From: an uncultured Treponema sp.
GTDB taxonomy: Bacteria; Spirochaetota; Spirochaetia; Treponematales; Treponemataceae
Direction of reading: 5' to 3'
Assembly (NCBI GenBank): GCA_945877425.1
Contig: CAMCRZ010000009.1
Coordinates: 1-64,000, forward strand
Length of the DNA: 64,000 nt
Made by a program: the position numbers and the translations under genes. The notes under the pieces were generated by a model. It was not told where the DNA came from. It did no database searches and saw only the letters and a list, made by a program, of their open reading frames with translations. Of the stretch, positions 40,539-49,417 are shown one piece after another (the stretch's first letter is position 1; every line of letters starts with the position of its first letter).

Positions 40539-42671
40539 TTACTTTGCAATTAAAATTATAAGCGAACCGGCAGGTATGACGTAATGTTCCTGAGACCTTA
40601 AAAGTTCAGCTTTTCCTTCTTCCGTTATAGGCTGATTTTCATCTGAAGTATCAGCTACAAGATACCATTTTTTTGAAGCTGCAGGAGTAGGAAGATTTAC
40701 CATAACGTCGTGTCTGTCTGTATTTGCTGCAATGTAAAAATCATCATCACAACTGCCGTCTTCTTTTCTGCAACATTCACCACCAAGCCTGAATGCAAGG
40801 AAGTGAGATATTTTATTCCAGTCAGGATTGCTGCCGTCTTTTGCAAACCATTGAATGTCAGGCACTTCACCCTTTCCGCTGAAAAATTCTTTTCTAGTAA
40901 ACACAGGATGTGACAATCTTAATTGAATTGCCCGTTTTGTAAAAGCAACTAAATTTCTGTTTAAGTCTGCATTATTCCAGTCCACCCAGCTTATGTCGTT
41001 GTCCTGACAGTAAGCGTTGTTGTTTCCCTGCTGACCTCTGCGGAATTCGTCTCCGGCAAGAAGCATAGGCGTTCCCTGTGAAATCAGTACTGTTAAAATA
41101 AAATTGCGCATCTGGCGGTTACGGTGACGCTCTATTACAGGATTTGCAGTAGGACCTTCAAAGCCGCAGTTGTAGCTCCAGTTGTTGTCGCTGCCGTCTC
41201 TGTTGTCTTCACCGTTTTCTTCGTTGTGCTTGCAGTTGTAGCTTACAAGATCGTTCATTGTAAAACCGTCATGACAGGCAACGTAATTTATTGAATGATA
41301 CGGCTTTTTTCCTTCAGCAGCAAACAAATCACTTGAACCGGCAATTCTTGTAGCAGCACCAGTTGAAATAAAATCATCGCCACGCCAGAAACGACGGATA
41401 TCATCTCTAAAGCGGTCATTCCATTCAGCCCATCTGCTTCCGGGGAAATTTCCCAAAAGATAAGAGCCGCCTGCATCCCAAGGTTCTGCAATGATTTTTG
41501 TCTTGTGAAGGACTGGATCTTCTGAAATTGCAACTGTAAGCGAAGCGTTTCTTAAAATGCCGCCGTCTTCTCCTCTTGCCAGAATTGAAGCAAGATCAAA
41601 CCTGAATCCGTCAATGTGATATTCAAGAACCCAGTAACGCAGACAGTCGATTATAAAATTCCTTACTACAGTGTTGTTGCAGTTAAAAGTATTTCCGCAT
41701 CCTGAATAGTTCATGTAATATTCTTTGTGGGAATTTACGAGATTATAGTAAACTGTATTTTCCAAACCGCGGAAACTTATGGAAACACCGTGTTCATTTC
41801 CTTCGGCAGTGTGATTGAAAACTACGTCCAGAATTACTTCAATGCCGTTTTTGTGAAGTTCCTTTACAAGAGATTTAAACTCATTTACACAGGCGCCGGG
41901 CCTTCTGTCTGCAGCGTAAGTTGCTTTTGGTGCAAAAAAACCGATTGTGCTGTAGCCCCAGTAATTTTTAAGCCTTTCTCCTGTACGCATATTTACGTTG
42001 GAATTTTCAAATTCATCAAATTCAAAAAGAGGAAGAAATTCTACAGCGTTTACTCCAAGATATTTTAAGTAGGGAATTTTTTCTGCAAATCCTGAATAAG
42101 TGCCTGGATTTTTTACGCCTGCATTTTTTCCTGCAGTAAAGCCTTTAAGATGAGTTTCGTAAATAACGTTTTCGTAAAGCGGACGATTTATGGGCTTGTC
42201 ACCTTCCCAGTTAAAATCATCATTTATGACTACGCATTTCGGGAAACGGTAAACTTCATTTTCATCAATGTGTTCTATGTCTGATTTGTCTACCGGCGTT
42301 TTGTATGATCGCGGCAGATTTAAAAATACTGATGTTGCCGTCAAGGCTTTTGCGTAAGGGTCTAAGAGAGGAACTTTTCTGTTAAAGCGCATTCCTTCTT
42401 TTGGAGAAAAAGGTCCGTCTGCCTGAAAAGTATAAAGTGTTCCAGGCTTTAAATTATGAACAAAGACGTGCCATATATCTCCGGTTTTATTTTCCTTAGG
42501 ATCAAGTTCTATGTGTGCATAAGGAAAGTAATCATCTTCATTTGTATAAAGATTGAGAAAAACTTTAGTTGCATTTCTGCTGAAAACAGCAAAGTTTACG
42601 CCTTCAGGATTACTTTTACAGCATGCACCTAAAGGCAACGGTTTTCCACATTCTATAGCCGATTGTTCCAT
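40539..42671 (-). CDS. glgX: Glycogen debranching enzyme (isoamylase type)
   Basis: ATG 42671 (MEQSAIECGKPLPLGACC) is chosen over the track start 42710, since a TATAAT box lies between them. The 710-residue protein has an N-terminal CBM48 (NFAVFSRNATKVFLNLYTNE) and a GH13 isoamylase domain with DVVFNHTAEG, nucleophile in GFRFDLASIL, acid in IIAEPWDAGG and NYVACHDGFTMND. It hydrolyses alpha-1,6 branches of the limit dextrin left by phosphorylase. It appears leaderless. Confidence 0.94.
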   Translation of the reverse strand: MEQSAIECGKPLPLGACCKSNPEGVNFAVFSRNATKVFLNLYTNEDDYFPYAHIELDPKENKTGDIWHVFVHNLKPGTLYTFQADGPFSPKEGMRFNRKVPLLDPYAKALTATSVFLNLPRSYKTPVDKSDIEHIDENEVYRFPKCVVINDDFNWEGDKPINRPLYENVIYETHLKGFTAGKNAGVKNPGTYSGFAEKIPYLKYLGVNAVEFLPLFEFDEFENSNVNMRTGERLKNYWGYSTIGFFAPKATYAADRRPGACVNEFKSLVKELHKNGIEVILDVVFNHTAEGNEHGVSISFRGLENTVYYNLVNSHKEYYMNYSGCGNTFNCNNTVVRNFIIDCLRYWVLEYHIDGFRFDLASILARGEDGGILRNASLTVAISEDPVLHKTKIIAEPWDAGGSYLLGNFPGSRWAEWNDRFRDDIRRFWRGDDFISTGAATRIAGSSDLFAAEGKKPYHSINYVACHDGFTMNDLVSYNCKHNEENGEDNRDGSDNNWSYNCGFEGPTANPVIERHRNRQMRNFILTVLISQGTPMLLAGDEFRRGQQGNNNAYCQDNDISWVDWNNADLNRNLVAFTKRAIQLRLSHPVFTRKEFFSGKGEVPDIQWFAKDGSNPDWNKISHFLAFRLGGECCRKEDGSCDDDFYIAANTDRHDVMVNLPTPAASKKWYLVADTSDENQPITEEGKAELLRSQEHYVIPAGSLIILIAK

Positions 42672-42680
42672 GATTACGTA

Positions 42681-42686
42681 ATTATA
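42681..42686 (-). promoter_or_regulatory. -10 box TATAAT of glgX, 9 bases before ATG
   Basis: On the minus strand TATAAT is followed by TACGTAATC-type sequence of nine bases, then the start codon. No Shine-Dalgarno sequence is present. The -35 region is weak. Confidence 0.55.
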
Positions 42687-42867
42687 ACGAAGAAAAAATA
42701 AATTTACCACTTTTTATTTAATTTACTTCTGATTTTTCCGCTGATTTGATGATATTTTAAGGGTATTTTAAGGAAATTCCATAGTTTTGCACTTGTTTCC
42801 TGCAGTTTGTATGGCATAAGTTGCGGCTCTTTGGCAAGTACGCTAAGGCGGCGGTGCTGTGACGGTG

Positions 42868-42896
42868 TGTTGTAAAATATTCGATTTTAATATAAT
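42868..42896 (+). promoter_or_regulatory. Promoter of TPP riboswitch-thiBPQ operon
   Basis: TATAAT at 42891-42896 with a TGTTGT-like -35 at 42868, 17 bases apart. The predicted start near 42903 coincides with the 5' end of the riboswitch. The rest of 42687-42867 shows no gene. Confidence 0.6.
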
Positions 42897-42902
42897 CTTT
42901 GT

Positions 42903-43009
42903 GCAACCGGGGTGGTTTTTGCTTTTGAACTGGAACGTAAAAGCCTGAGATTATACCCGCAGGAATTTCGTATGAAGTTCCCAACCTGATCTGGATAATG
43001 CCAGCGGAG
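42903..43009 (+). promoter_or_regulatory. Thiamine pyrophosphate (TPP, THI-box) riboswitch
   Basis: The conserved blocks appear in order: ACCGGGGTG, CCTGAGAT...ACCC, then AACCTGATCTGGATAATGCC followed by AGCGGAGGAAGT. The last block overlaps the ribosome binding site (GGAGGA) of thiB, so ligand binding should hide the site and block translation. An optional extra stem (GGAA...TTCC) sits between the ACCC and AACCTGATCT blocks. It controls the thiamine importer downstream. Confidence 0.95.
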
Positions 43010-43014
43010 GAAGT

Positions 43015-44034
43015 ATGAAAAAGTATACTTTCAAATTTATTTCTATTCTTATTGGACTTGCATCGTTTACTTTTATGTTTTCGGGATGCAATAAAAAATC
43101 AGAAGTTATAGTTTATGCCAACGACAGTTTTGCTGCCGAATGGGGTCCTGCTCCTGAAATTGCAAAACGCTTTAAGGAAGAAACAGGCCTTACTGTTACT
43201 TTTGTCAGCTGCGGCAATGCAGGTGAAACTTTACGCCGTGCAATTCTTGAAAAAGATTCTCCACAAGCAGACATTCTTGTTGGTGTAGACGACACTCTTT
43301 ACGAACAGGCAAAGGAAGCTGACATCTTTAAGCCTTACAAACCGGCAAATGCAGAATCACTTATTGAACCGGAAGTTTTATCGGCATTTGGAAACGAATG
43401 GCTTGTTACTCCTTACGACTACGGATGTTTTGCCATGATTTACGATACACAAAGCACATTGCCTGCTCCGGAAAAACTTGAAGACTTAACAAAAGATATT
43501 TACAGACAGTCAGTTATCATCATGAGCCCTGAAACTTCTACAGCTGGACTTGGATTTTTAGCATGGACGGTTGCACAGTTTCCTGACTCTTACATTGATT
43601 TCTGGACAAAGTTTACTCCAAACATTTTCCGCATGACAAATGGCTGGAGCGAAGGCTGGGGATTTTTTACAAGCGGAGAAGCACCACTTGTTATAAGTTA
43701 CACTACAAGTCCTGCTTACAATGTTATTGTAGAAAAAGAAACACGTTTTAAAACAATCATTTTCCCTGAAGGTCATATTGAACAGATTGAAGGTTTCGGA
43801 CTTTTAAAAAATGCTCCTAACGAAAAGGAAGCAAAAATTTTCATGGACTTTATGTTAAGTGAAAAAGCACAGTCTGTTCTTCCGGAAACTCAGTGGATGT
43901 ATCCTTCTAACAAGAACATTGAGCTTTCACAGGAATTTGTTCAGTCATCTCCAAAACCGGCAGCTGTTCTTTCAGTTGATTCCAAAAAAGTTACTGAAGC
44001 CATTCCTGAAGTTTTAAAAATAGTTCAGCAGTAA
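43015..44034 (+). CDS. thiB: Thiamine ABC transporter substrate-binding lipoprotein
   Basis: The 339-residue protein has a lipoprotein signal (TFMFSGCNKKSE, Cys near 25) and a periplasmic-binding fold typical of ThiB: VIVYANDSFAAEWGPAPEIA, LVTPYDYGCFAMIYD, SPETSTAGLGFLAWTV and YTTSPAYNVIVE. The upstream TPP riboswitch and the downstream permease and ATPase identify the substrate as thiamine or its phosphates. The start is 3' of the riboswitch GGAGG. Confidence 0.94.
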   Translation: MKKYTFKFISILIGLASFTFMFSGCNKKSEVIVYANDSFAAEWGPAPEIAKRFKEETGLTVTFVSCGNAGETLRRAILEKDSPQADILVGVDDTLYEQAKEADIFKPYKPANAESLIEPEVLSAFGNEWLVTPYDYGCFAMIYDTQSTLPAPEKLEDLTKDIYRQSVIIMSPETSTAGLGFLAWTVAQFPDSYIDFWTKFTPNIFRMTNGWSEGWGFFTSGEAPLVISYTTSPAYNVIVEKETRFKTIIFPEGHIEQIEGFGLLKNAPNEKEAKIFMDFMLSEKAQSVLPETQWMYPSNKNIELSQEFVQSSPKPAAVLSVDSKKVTEAIPEVLKIVQQ

Positions 44035-44047
44035 GCTTAATAAAAAA

Positions 44048-45676
44048 ATGACAGGCAGAGAAAAAAATTTTCACTCCAGTTCAGTTTTAAAAAAAACATC
44101 AGTATTTCTCTGTCTTGTAATTCTTGCAATTTCAATCTGCGCTTTTGTTTTCCCTTTTTGTAAAGCAATATCTCCTTTATTTAAAAGCGGTTATGGCGCA
44201 GTTGATTTTAAATCACTTCTTCCAAAAATTTCATACACTTTCAGGCAGGCAATTCTTTCCCTTTTGCTTTCACTTTTAATCGGCGTGCCTTCAGGATTTT
44301 TTCTGGCAAGACGGAATTTTCCCTTTAGAAATTTTCTTTCTTCTTTTGCAGCAGTTCCGCTTGCAGTTCCGCCTTTAATAATGGCATTAGGTTATGTAAG
44401 CGTTTTTGGTTTTTCAGGTTTAATAAATTCTTTTTTAATGAATTTGTTTTCCCTTTCACAGCCGCCTTTTAAATTCATCTATTCACTTTGGGGAGTTGTA
44501 ATTGTTCAGGGCTTTTACAATTTTCCGCTTATAATGACAACAGTTGCAGACTCATGGAATTCAATTGACGCTTCACAAAAAGAAGCTGCCCGCTTACTTG
44601 GAGCAAGTGAAATAAAAATATTTTTTACCATTACACTTCATCAGCTTTTAAGTGCAATTTCAAGTGCGTGCATTCCTGTTTTCCTGTACTGTTTTTTTTC
44701 TTTTATGATTGTAATGATGTTCGGTCCTCTTGGAAAAACAACAATGGAAGTTGCCATTTACACCAGTGCAAGAAATGTGCTTGCTTTAAAACAGACAGCC
44801 GTTCTTGCCCTTATAGAAACTTTATGTGCTTACACAATTCTGATTTTTTACAATGCACTGGAAAATAAAACTTCGCCTGTAAAACATTCTGTTGCTTTAA
44901 AAGCCAGACGGAAAAATCTAACTGTTAAGGAATTTATTGCAGCACTGCCTTTGATTTTTTTAGTTCTGATTTTTTTTGTATTTCCACTCGCTTCTATTTT
45001 CATTCAGTCTTTTACAGATAAAGTTTCTGGAAAAATTATTTTTTCTTTTAAAACCTGGAAATATATTTTAACGGCAAAAACTTTTTTAAAATCTTTTCTA
45101 AATACAATTGCATCTGCTTCCTTAACGGGTCTGCTTTCTACGATATGCGGATTTACATTCAGCTGCATTCTCTGGAAAAATGCACGGAACAAAAAGCTTT
45201 TCTTTGCACTTAAAAACATTTCTCTTTTGCCAATGTCAATTTCTTCCGTAGTTACAGGCTTAAGTTTTATTTATCTTATAAAAAAAGGAAATTTCTTTAC
45301 TTTAGTTCTGGCACAAACGGCGCTTACATGGCCATTTGCATTCAGGCAGATTTTTTCTCAATTTAAAAAAATTCCGGCGGAAGTTTATGAAAGCGGAATT
45401 CTTCTTTCAAAAAACTACAGCGACTTTATTTTTAATATTTTAATACCTTACACAAAAAACGGAATTTTAAGTTCCATAGGATTTTGTTTTGCATTAAGTG
45501 CAGCAGACGCATCACTTCCGCTTGTTCTTTCCATGAGAAATTTTGAAACACTTTCGCTTTTCGTTTACAGGCTTGCAGGAAGCTTTCACTTCAGGGAATC
45601 AAGCGCAGCAGGAATTATTTTAACGGCACTTTGCATTTTTGTTTTCAGACTTTCAGTAAAACTTAAGGAAAAATAA
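44048..45676 (+). CDS. thiP: Thiamine ABC transporter permease
   Basis: The 542-residue inner-membrane protein has two fused permease domains, each with an EAA-type loop (first: SQKEAARLLGASEIKIFFTI; second: IPAEVYESGILLSKNYSDF). About twelve hydrophobic segments are visible. The double-domain layout is that of ThiP. The end shares one base with the next start, TAATG. Confidence 0.93.
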   Translation: MTGREKNFHSSSVLKKTSVFLCLVILAISICAFVFPFCKAISPLFKSGYGAVDFKSLLPKISYTFRQAILSLLLSLLIGVPSGFFLARRNFPFRNFLSSFAAVPLAVPPLIMALGYVSVFGFSGLINSFLMNLFSLSQPPFKFIYSLWGVVIVQGFYNFPLIMTTVADSWNSIDASQKEAARLLGASEIKIFFTITLHQLLSAISSACIPVFLYCFFSFMIVMMFGPLGKTTMEVAIYTSARNVLALKQTAVLALIETLCAYTILIFYNALENKTSPVKHSVALKARRKNLTVKEFIAALPLIFLVLIFFVFPLASIFIQSFTDKVSGKIIFSFKTWKYILTAKTFLKSFLNTIASASLTGLLSTICGFTFSCILWKNARNKKLFFALKNISLLPMSISSVVTGLSFIYLIKKGNFFTLVLAQTALTWPFAFRQIFSQFKKIPAEVYESGILLSKNYSDFIFNILIPYTKNGILSSIGFCFALSAADASLPLVLSMRNFETLSLFVYRLAGSFHFRESSAAGIILTALCIFVFRLSVKLKEK

Positions 45677-46353
45677 TGGAATACTTCAGTGCAGAAAATT
45701 TAACAAAGGAATTTGACTCGGCAAAAATCAGCGTAACTTTTTCTGTTAAGCAGAATACTTTTACTTCTATAGTTGGACCAAGCGGCAGCGGCAAGTCTAC
45801 AGTTTTAAGAATGATTGCAGGTCTTGAACAGTGCAACAATGGAAAAATTTTTCTTGACGGAAATGAAATTACAAATGTCAAACCTCAGGACAGACAGCTT
45901 GGAATGGTTTTTCAGAATGCATCACTTTTTATGAATATGAATGTTGAACAGAACATTGCTTACGGCTTAAAGTGCAAGGGCTTTAAAAAAAATGAAATCA
46001 GCGTTCTTGTAAAGGAATGGCTTTCTAAAGTTCAGATGGAAGGTTTTGAAAAACGCAGCTGTTCTTCATTAAGCGGCGGCGAATCCCAGCGGATTGCACT
46101 GGCACGGACTCTTATTATAAACCCAAAGCTTTTGCTTTTAGACGAACCGCTTAGCGCTTTGGATGCACCTTTACGAAAATCACTTGCGGCTCAAATAAGG
46201 AAGCTCCAGTTATCTCTCGGCATAACAGTTTTGATGGTCACTCACGATATAGAAGAAGCTAAATCAGTTTCGGACAAAATCATTCTGTTAAAGAAAGGTC
46301 AGATTTGCTGGACAGGAATTCCTTTAGATTTTAAGGACGACTTTTTAGTTTAA
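45676..46353 (+). CDS. thiQ: Thiamine ABC transporter ATPase
   Basis: The 225-residue ABC ATPase has Walker A VGPSGSGKSTVLRMI, Q-loop MVFQNASLFMN, signature SSLSGGESQRIALART, Walker B LLLLDEPLSALDAP and the switch histidine in VTHDIEEA. It energises thiBP. No terminator but repeat family A begins at its stop codon. Confidence 0.94.
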   Translation: MEYFSAENLTKEFDSAKISVTFSVKQNTFTSIVGPSGSGKSTVLRMIAGLEQCNNGKIFLDGNEITNVKPQDRQLGMVFQNASLFMNMNVEQNIAYGLKCKGFKKNEISVLVKEWLSKVQMEGFEKRSCSSLSGGESQRIALARTLIINPKLLLLDEPLSALDAPLRKSLAAQIRKLQLSLGITVLMVTHDIEEAKSVSDKIILLKKGQICWTGIPLDFKDDFLV

Positions 46354-46490
46354 AAGTTCCTTAAAATTGCAACCGGAGAAAGTTTCAACTTTAGAGGATT
46401 GCAATTACGTGCACGAAAGTGCACAATTCAATAAGACAGTTTTGCAAAAACTGTAAGTTAAAATAGACGCGCTATTTGTGCGGCTATTTT
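46353..46490 (+). repeat. Structured dispersed repeat, family A, copy 2
   Basis: Aligns with 1477-1618. Shared blocks are AAGTTCCTTAAAATT, AAAGTTTCAACTTT and TTCAATAAG. The stems are AATTGCAA/TTGCAATT, GTGCAC-GAAA-GTGCAC, ACAGTTTT-GCA-AAAACTGT and AAAATAG/CTATTTT. Compared with copy 1, paired bases change on both sides in the first three stems. It lies between convergent thiQ and the pseudouridine synthase gene and touches both stop codons. Confidence 0.78.
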
Positions 46491-47823
46491 AAAAATCAGC
46501 AGGACATTCAAAGTACATTCTCTTTCCGCTTACCGGATGAGTAAACTCCAGAGTCTGCGCATGAAGCATTAACCGCTCGCCCTTTTCGCATTTTCCGTAA
46601 AGCGTATCTCCCACAATAGGCACACCAAAGCCATGACTGTCGGCACAAGCAAGACGCAGCTGATGAGTTCTTCCTGTTAGCGGAATAAATTTTACTCTTG
46701 TAACATTACGGATTTTTCCTGAAGGTGATTTGTATTTTTCTACATTTAAAATCTTCCACTGAGTAACTGCTTTTTTTCCGTACACTTCATCCCAAATCTG
46801 ATGAGGTCTGTTTTCCACATCAAGTCTGAAATAAAGTTCGCTTTCTCCTTCTTGGGGAATTCCTTTTTTTACAAGAACGTCATCAACTAATGCAACGTAA
46901 GTTTTTTTTACAGTGCGCTCTTCAAACTGACGATTTAAATTTCTGTGGGCTTCTTTTGTAAATGCCAGAACTAAAAGCCCGGAAGTTTCCATGTCAAGGC
47001 GATGGACTGAAGGCTGTTCAATTGAAGAAGGGAAAAGGCGGCGCACTCTGTTTACAATGCAGTCTTGTTTTTCAATTCCTCTTCCAGGCACGCTGAGCAA
47101 ACCGCTTTGCTTGTTTACAACTATAATTGAACTGTCGGCGTAAAGAATTTTCAGTCCCAGAATTGAAGGCAGAAGAATTCCGCAACGTTCGTCACAAGGC
47201 GGATATTTTTGCCTGTTTATTTTTCCTTTTGCATTTCCGTAAAAAATTTCGCACATACTTTCGGGAACAAGATTATTTTTAAAAGCGTAACTTAAAAGTT
47301 TCGGGGCGCAGCATTCACCTGTTCCTGTAGGAGCAAGTGCACCTTTAATATTTTCAGCGCAAATTTCTTTTAAAGATTTTTCTGTTTTGTCGGCACAATG
47401 AAAACTGTAAAGTGAAAAAACTTTTTCCAAAGACTGATCTGTCAGCTTCCTGCGTTCTTCTTCCAAAGCGGCTGTGCTGTTTCCGGCGGATTTTTCTTTT
47501 TCAATTTCAAAAGTAAGTTCGTGTATTTTTTTGTCGTTAGGTGCAAGGGCTTTTTCAATTTTTTCCGGGCTTACAACTGGCTCTACGTAAGTACATTCAA
47601 AGGGAAAAGTGCCGCTTAATTTTTTTGCACTGCCGGAATTTGTTACGAGAATTTTTTCGCTGCCTTCAGAGTTTCTGCACACAAGAATTCCTATCATTAC
47701 ACCAAGGCTGTCACGGCTGGAAGATGGTGCATTTTGTTTTAGAAATAATTTTCTTTCATCAAGTGCATCTGCTATGATGCTGCAGAATTTCAAGGCGCAT
47801 TCTTCTGGAAACGGTGGAAACAT
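46489..47823 (-). CDS. RluA-family 23S rRNA/tRNA pseudouridine synthase
   Basis: ATG 47823 (MFPPFPEECALKFCSIIAD) is the likely start: a TTGATA-17-TATAAT promoter ends six bases before it, while the track's longer N-terminus is the translation of repeat C. The 444-residue protein has a ~190-residue N-terminal extension (with coiled-coil-like KIHELTFEIEKEKSAGNST) and a C-terminal synthase domain: ILYADSSIIVVNKQSGLLSV, catalytic HRLDMETSGLLVLAF and PLTGRTHQLRLACA. The extension is longer than in typical RluA. The RNA site is not known. Confidence 0.9.
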   Translation of the reverse strand: MFPPFPEECALKFCSIIADALDERKLFLKQNAPSSSRDSLGVMIGILVCRNSEGSEKILVTNSGSAKKLSGTFPFECTYVEPVVSPEKIEKALAPNDKKIHELTFEIEKEKSAGNSTAALEEERRKLTDQSLEKVFSLYSFHCADKTEKSLKEICAENIKGALAPTGTGECCAPKLLSYAFKNNLVPESMCEIFYGNAKGKINRQKYPPCDERCGILLPSILGLKILYADSSIIVVNKQSGLLSVPGRGIEKQDCIVNRVRRLFPSSIEQPSVHRLDMETSGLLVLAFTKEAHRNLNRQFEERTVKKTYVALVDDVLVKKGIPQEGESELYFRLDVENRPHQIWDEVYGKKAVTQWKILNVEKYKSPSGKIRNVTRVKFIPLTGRTHQLRLACADSHGFGVPIVGDTLYGKCEKGERLMLHAQTLEFTHPVSGKRMYFECPADF

Positions 47824-47829
47824 AGATGG

Positions 47830-47858
47830 ATTATAAACGAGACTTTTTTTTCTATCAA
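47830..47858 (-). promoter_or_regulatory. Promoter of pseudouridine synthase gene, leaderless type
   Basis: On the minus strand TTGATA (47858-47853), 17 bases, TATAAT (47835-47830), then six bases to ATG 47823. There is no ribosome binding site. Confidence 0.78.
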
Positions 47859-47942
47859 CACCAAGGTGCCTGGTGCGTAAGCCTAACTGCCTTTTACTCC
47901 AGAACGCTGCACAGAACAATACACTTTTCCTGCCAAGCGCCA

Positions 47943-48022
47943 GCCGCAAAAGTTAAAGCCTGCACTTTTTTGCAAAGCCCCTCTGGCAAAGCCAAAACTT
48001 CCTCGCAAGAACAGGCGCCGCC
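47943..48022 (+). repeat. Dispersed repeat, family C, copy 1
   Basis: Similar over ~80 bases to 53677-53757, with shared blocks GCAAAAGTTAAAG, GCAAAGCCCCTCT (GCAAGCCCCTCT in copy 2) and ACTTCCTCGCAAG followed by ACAGG and a GC-rich end. Both copies sit between divergently transcribed genes. The overlapping track ORFs on both strands are not genes. Confidence 0.7.
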
Positions 48023-48035
48023 ACCACATACCGTA

Positions 48036-48064
48036 ATGACTAAATCATTTACATACACTATAAT
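48036..48064 (+). promoter_or_regulatory. Promoter of small-exporter gene, leaderless type
   Basis: ATGACT, 17 bases, TATAAT (48059-48064), then AAAGCC and ATG 48071. No ribosome binding site fits. Confidence 0.65.
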
Positions 48065-48070
48065 AAAGCC

Positions 48071-48538
48071 ATGTTACTGAAATTTCTTTCAATTTTTTTT
48101 ATTTCTATGATACCGCTTATTGAACTTAGAGGAGCAATTCCTGTTTCTCAGGGATTAGGACTACCCATTGTGCCTTCTTACATTGTGTGCATAATCGGAA
48201 ACATGCTTCCGGTTCCGGTAATTTATCTTTTTGCAAGACGATTTCTTGAATGGGGTCAGGATAAAAAATTTATAGGCGGAATATGCAGATTTTTTCTCGT
48301 AAAGGGAAAGCACGGCGGCGAAAAACTTCAGGCTAAAGCAGGACACGGATTGTTTATTGCGCTTTTTCTTTTTGTAGGCATACCTTTGCCTGGAACAGGT
48401 GCGTGGACAGGAACTTTAGCAGCCAGCATTCTTGACATGAATTTTAAAGAAACAGTTCTTGCAGTAATGTCAGGAGTTGTGCTTGCCGGAATTATAATGA
48501 TGCTTATAAGCTTTGGCGTAATAAGTGCAATTTTTTAA
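48071..48538 (+). CDS. Small multidrug-export family membrane protein (COG2426)
   Basis: The 155-residue protein begins LLKFLSIFFISMIPLIELRG and has the family phrases ELRGAIPVSQGLGLP and GIPLPGTGAWTGTLAA. Four to five membrane helices are visible. The family is annotated as putative small multidrug export proteins; no substrate is established. It is upstream of the Mrp gene by 24 bases and probably co-transcribed. Confidence 0.88.
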   Translation: MLLKFLSIFFISMIPLIELRGAIPVSQGLGLPIVPSYIVCIIGNMLPVPVIYLFARRFLEWGQDKKFIGGICRFFLVKGKHGGEKLQAKAGHGLFIALFLFVGIPLPGTGAWTGTLAASILDMNFKETVLAVMSGVVLAGIIMMLISFGVISAIF

Positions 48539-48562
48539 TTAATTTATATACAGGGGTTTTAT

Positions 48563-49417
48563 ATGGGAAACGAAAACTGCAGCGGCGAATGTGGTAAATG
48601 TTCAAAAGAATGTGAAAAGCGTGATCTTCATGAAAAGCTTCACGAAGGTTCAAGCGTAAAAAAAGTAATTGGAATTGTCTCAGGAAAAGGCGGTGTTGGA
48701 AAATCACTTGTAACAAATCTTCTTGCCTGCAAAGTAATGCGTGACGGTTTTAAAAGTGCAATCCTTGACGCTGACATTACAGGTCCGTCCATTCCTACAG
48801 CATTCGGTCTTGGTCAGGAAAAAGCTCAGACTGCAACAATGCAGCTTAAAGACGGAAGTGCCGGCCAGTACATTAAAAGCGTAAAAAGTGAAAGCGGCAT
48901 TCAGCTGATGAGCATGAATTTTCTTCTTCCTGATGAAACTACACCTGTTATCTGGAGAGGACCGGTTATTTCCGGAGCAGTGCGTCAGTTTTGGACAGAT
49001 GTTGTCTGGGAAGATGTAGATTTTATGTTTGTAGACTGTCCGCCGGGAACAGGAGACGTACCGCTTACAGTTTTCCAGTCAATTCCGGTAGACGGACTGA
49101 TTGTAGTTGCATCACCTCAGCAGCTTGTTCGTGTAATTGTAGAAAAAGCAGTAAACATGGCAAACATGATGAACGTTCCGATTCTTGGTTTAGTTGAAAA
49201 CATGAGTTACGTAAAATGTCCAGACTGCAATAAAGAAATCCGCATTTTTGGAGAAAGCAACATTGAAGGCATTGCAAAAGATTTTGGACTTAAAGTTTTA
49301 GCACGCATTCCAATTGAACAGAATATGAGCGTTGCAGTTGACAATGGCGAAGTTGAATCACTTGATGACGGATACATTGATCAGGCAGCTTTAGCAGTAG
49401 AAGCTCTCCTTAAGTGA
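48563..49417 (+). CDS. mrp: Mrp/NBP35-type iron-sulfur carrier ATPase
   Basis: The 284-residue P-loop protein has the deviant Walker A SGKGGVGKSLVTNLLA, the PVIWRGPVISG signature, DCPPGTGDVPLTV and the C-terminal CPDC cluster site (YVKCPDCNKEI). An additional cysteine-rich N-terminus (NCSGECGKCSKECEK) resembles NBP35-type proteins and may hold a second cluster. It assembles or transfers [4Fe-4S] clusters in the cytoplasm. It is coupled by GTGA to the Dus gene. Confidence 0.93.
   Translation: MGNENCSGECGKCSKECEKRDLHEKLHEGSSVKKVIGIVSGKGGVGKSLVTNLLACKVMRDGFKSAILDADITGPSIPTAFGLGQEKAQTATMQLKDGSAGQYIKSVKSESGIQLMSMNFLLPDETTPVIWRGPVISGAVRQFWTDVVWEDVDFMFVDCPPGTGDVPLTVFQSIPVDGLIVVASPQQLVRVIVEKAVNMANMMNVPILGLVENMSYVKCPDCNKEIRIFGESNIEGIAKDFGLKVLARIPIEQNMSVAVDNGEVESLDDGYIDQAALAVEALLK

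Noticed and set aside
42903-43009. TPP riboswitch as a novel regulatory RNA
   Set aside because: It matches the classical THI-box closely and is positioned before thiBPQ, so it is well known.
47826-48080. 84-residue plus-strand ORF across repeat C and the N-terminal extension of the pseudouridine synthase ORF
   Set aside because: Both are translations of the dispersed repeat; promoters on both strands fall inside them.
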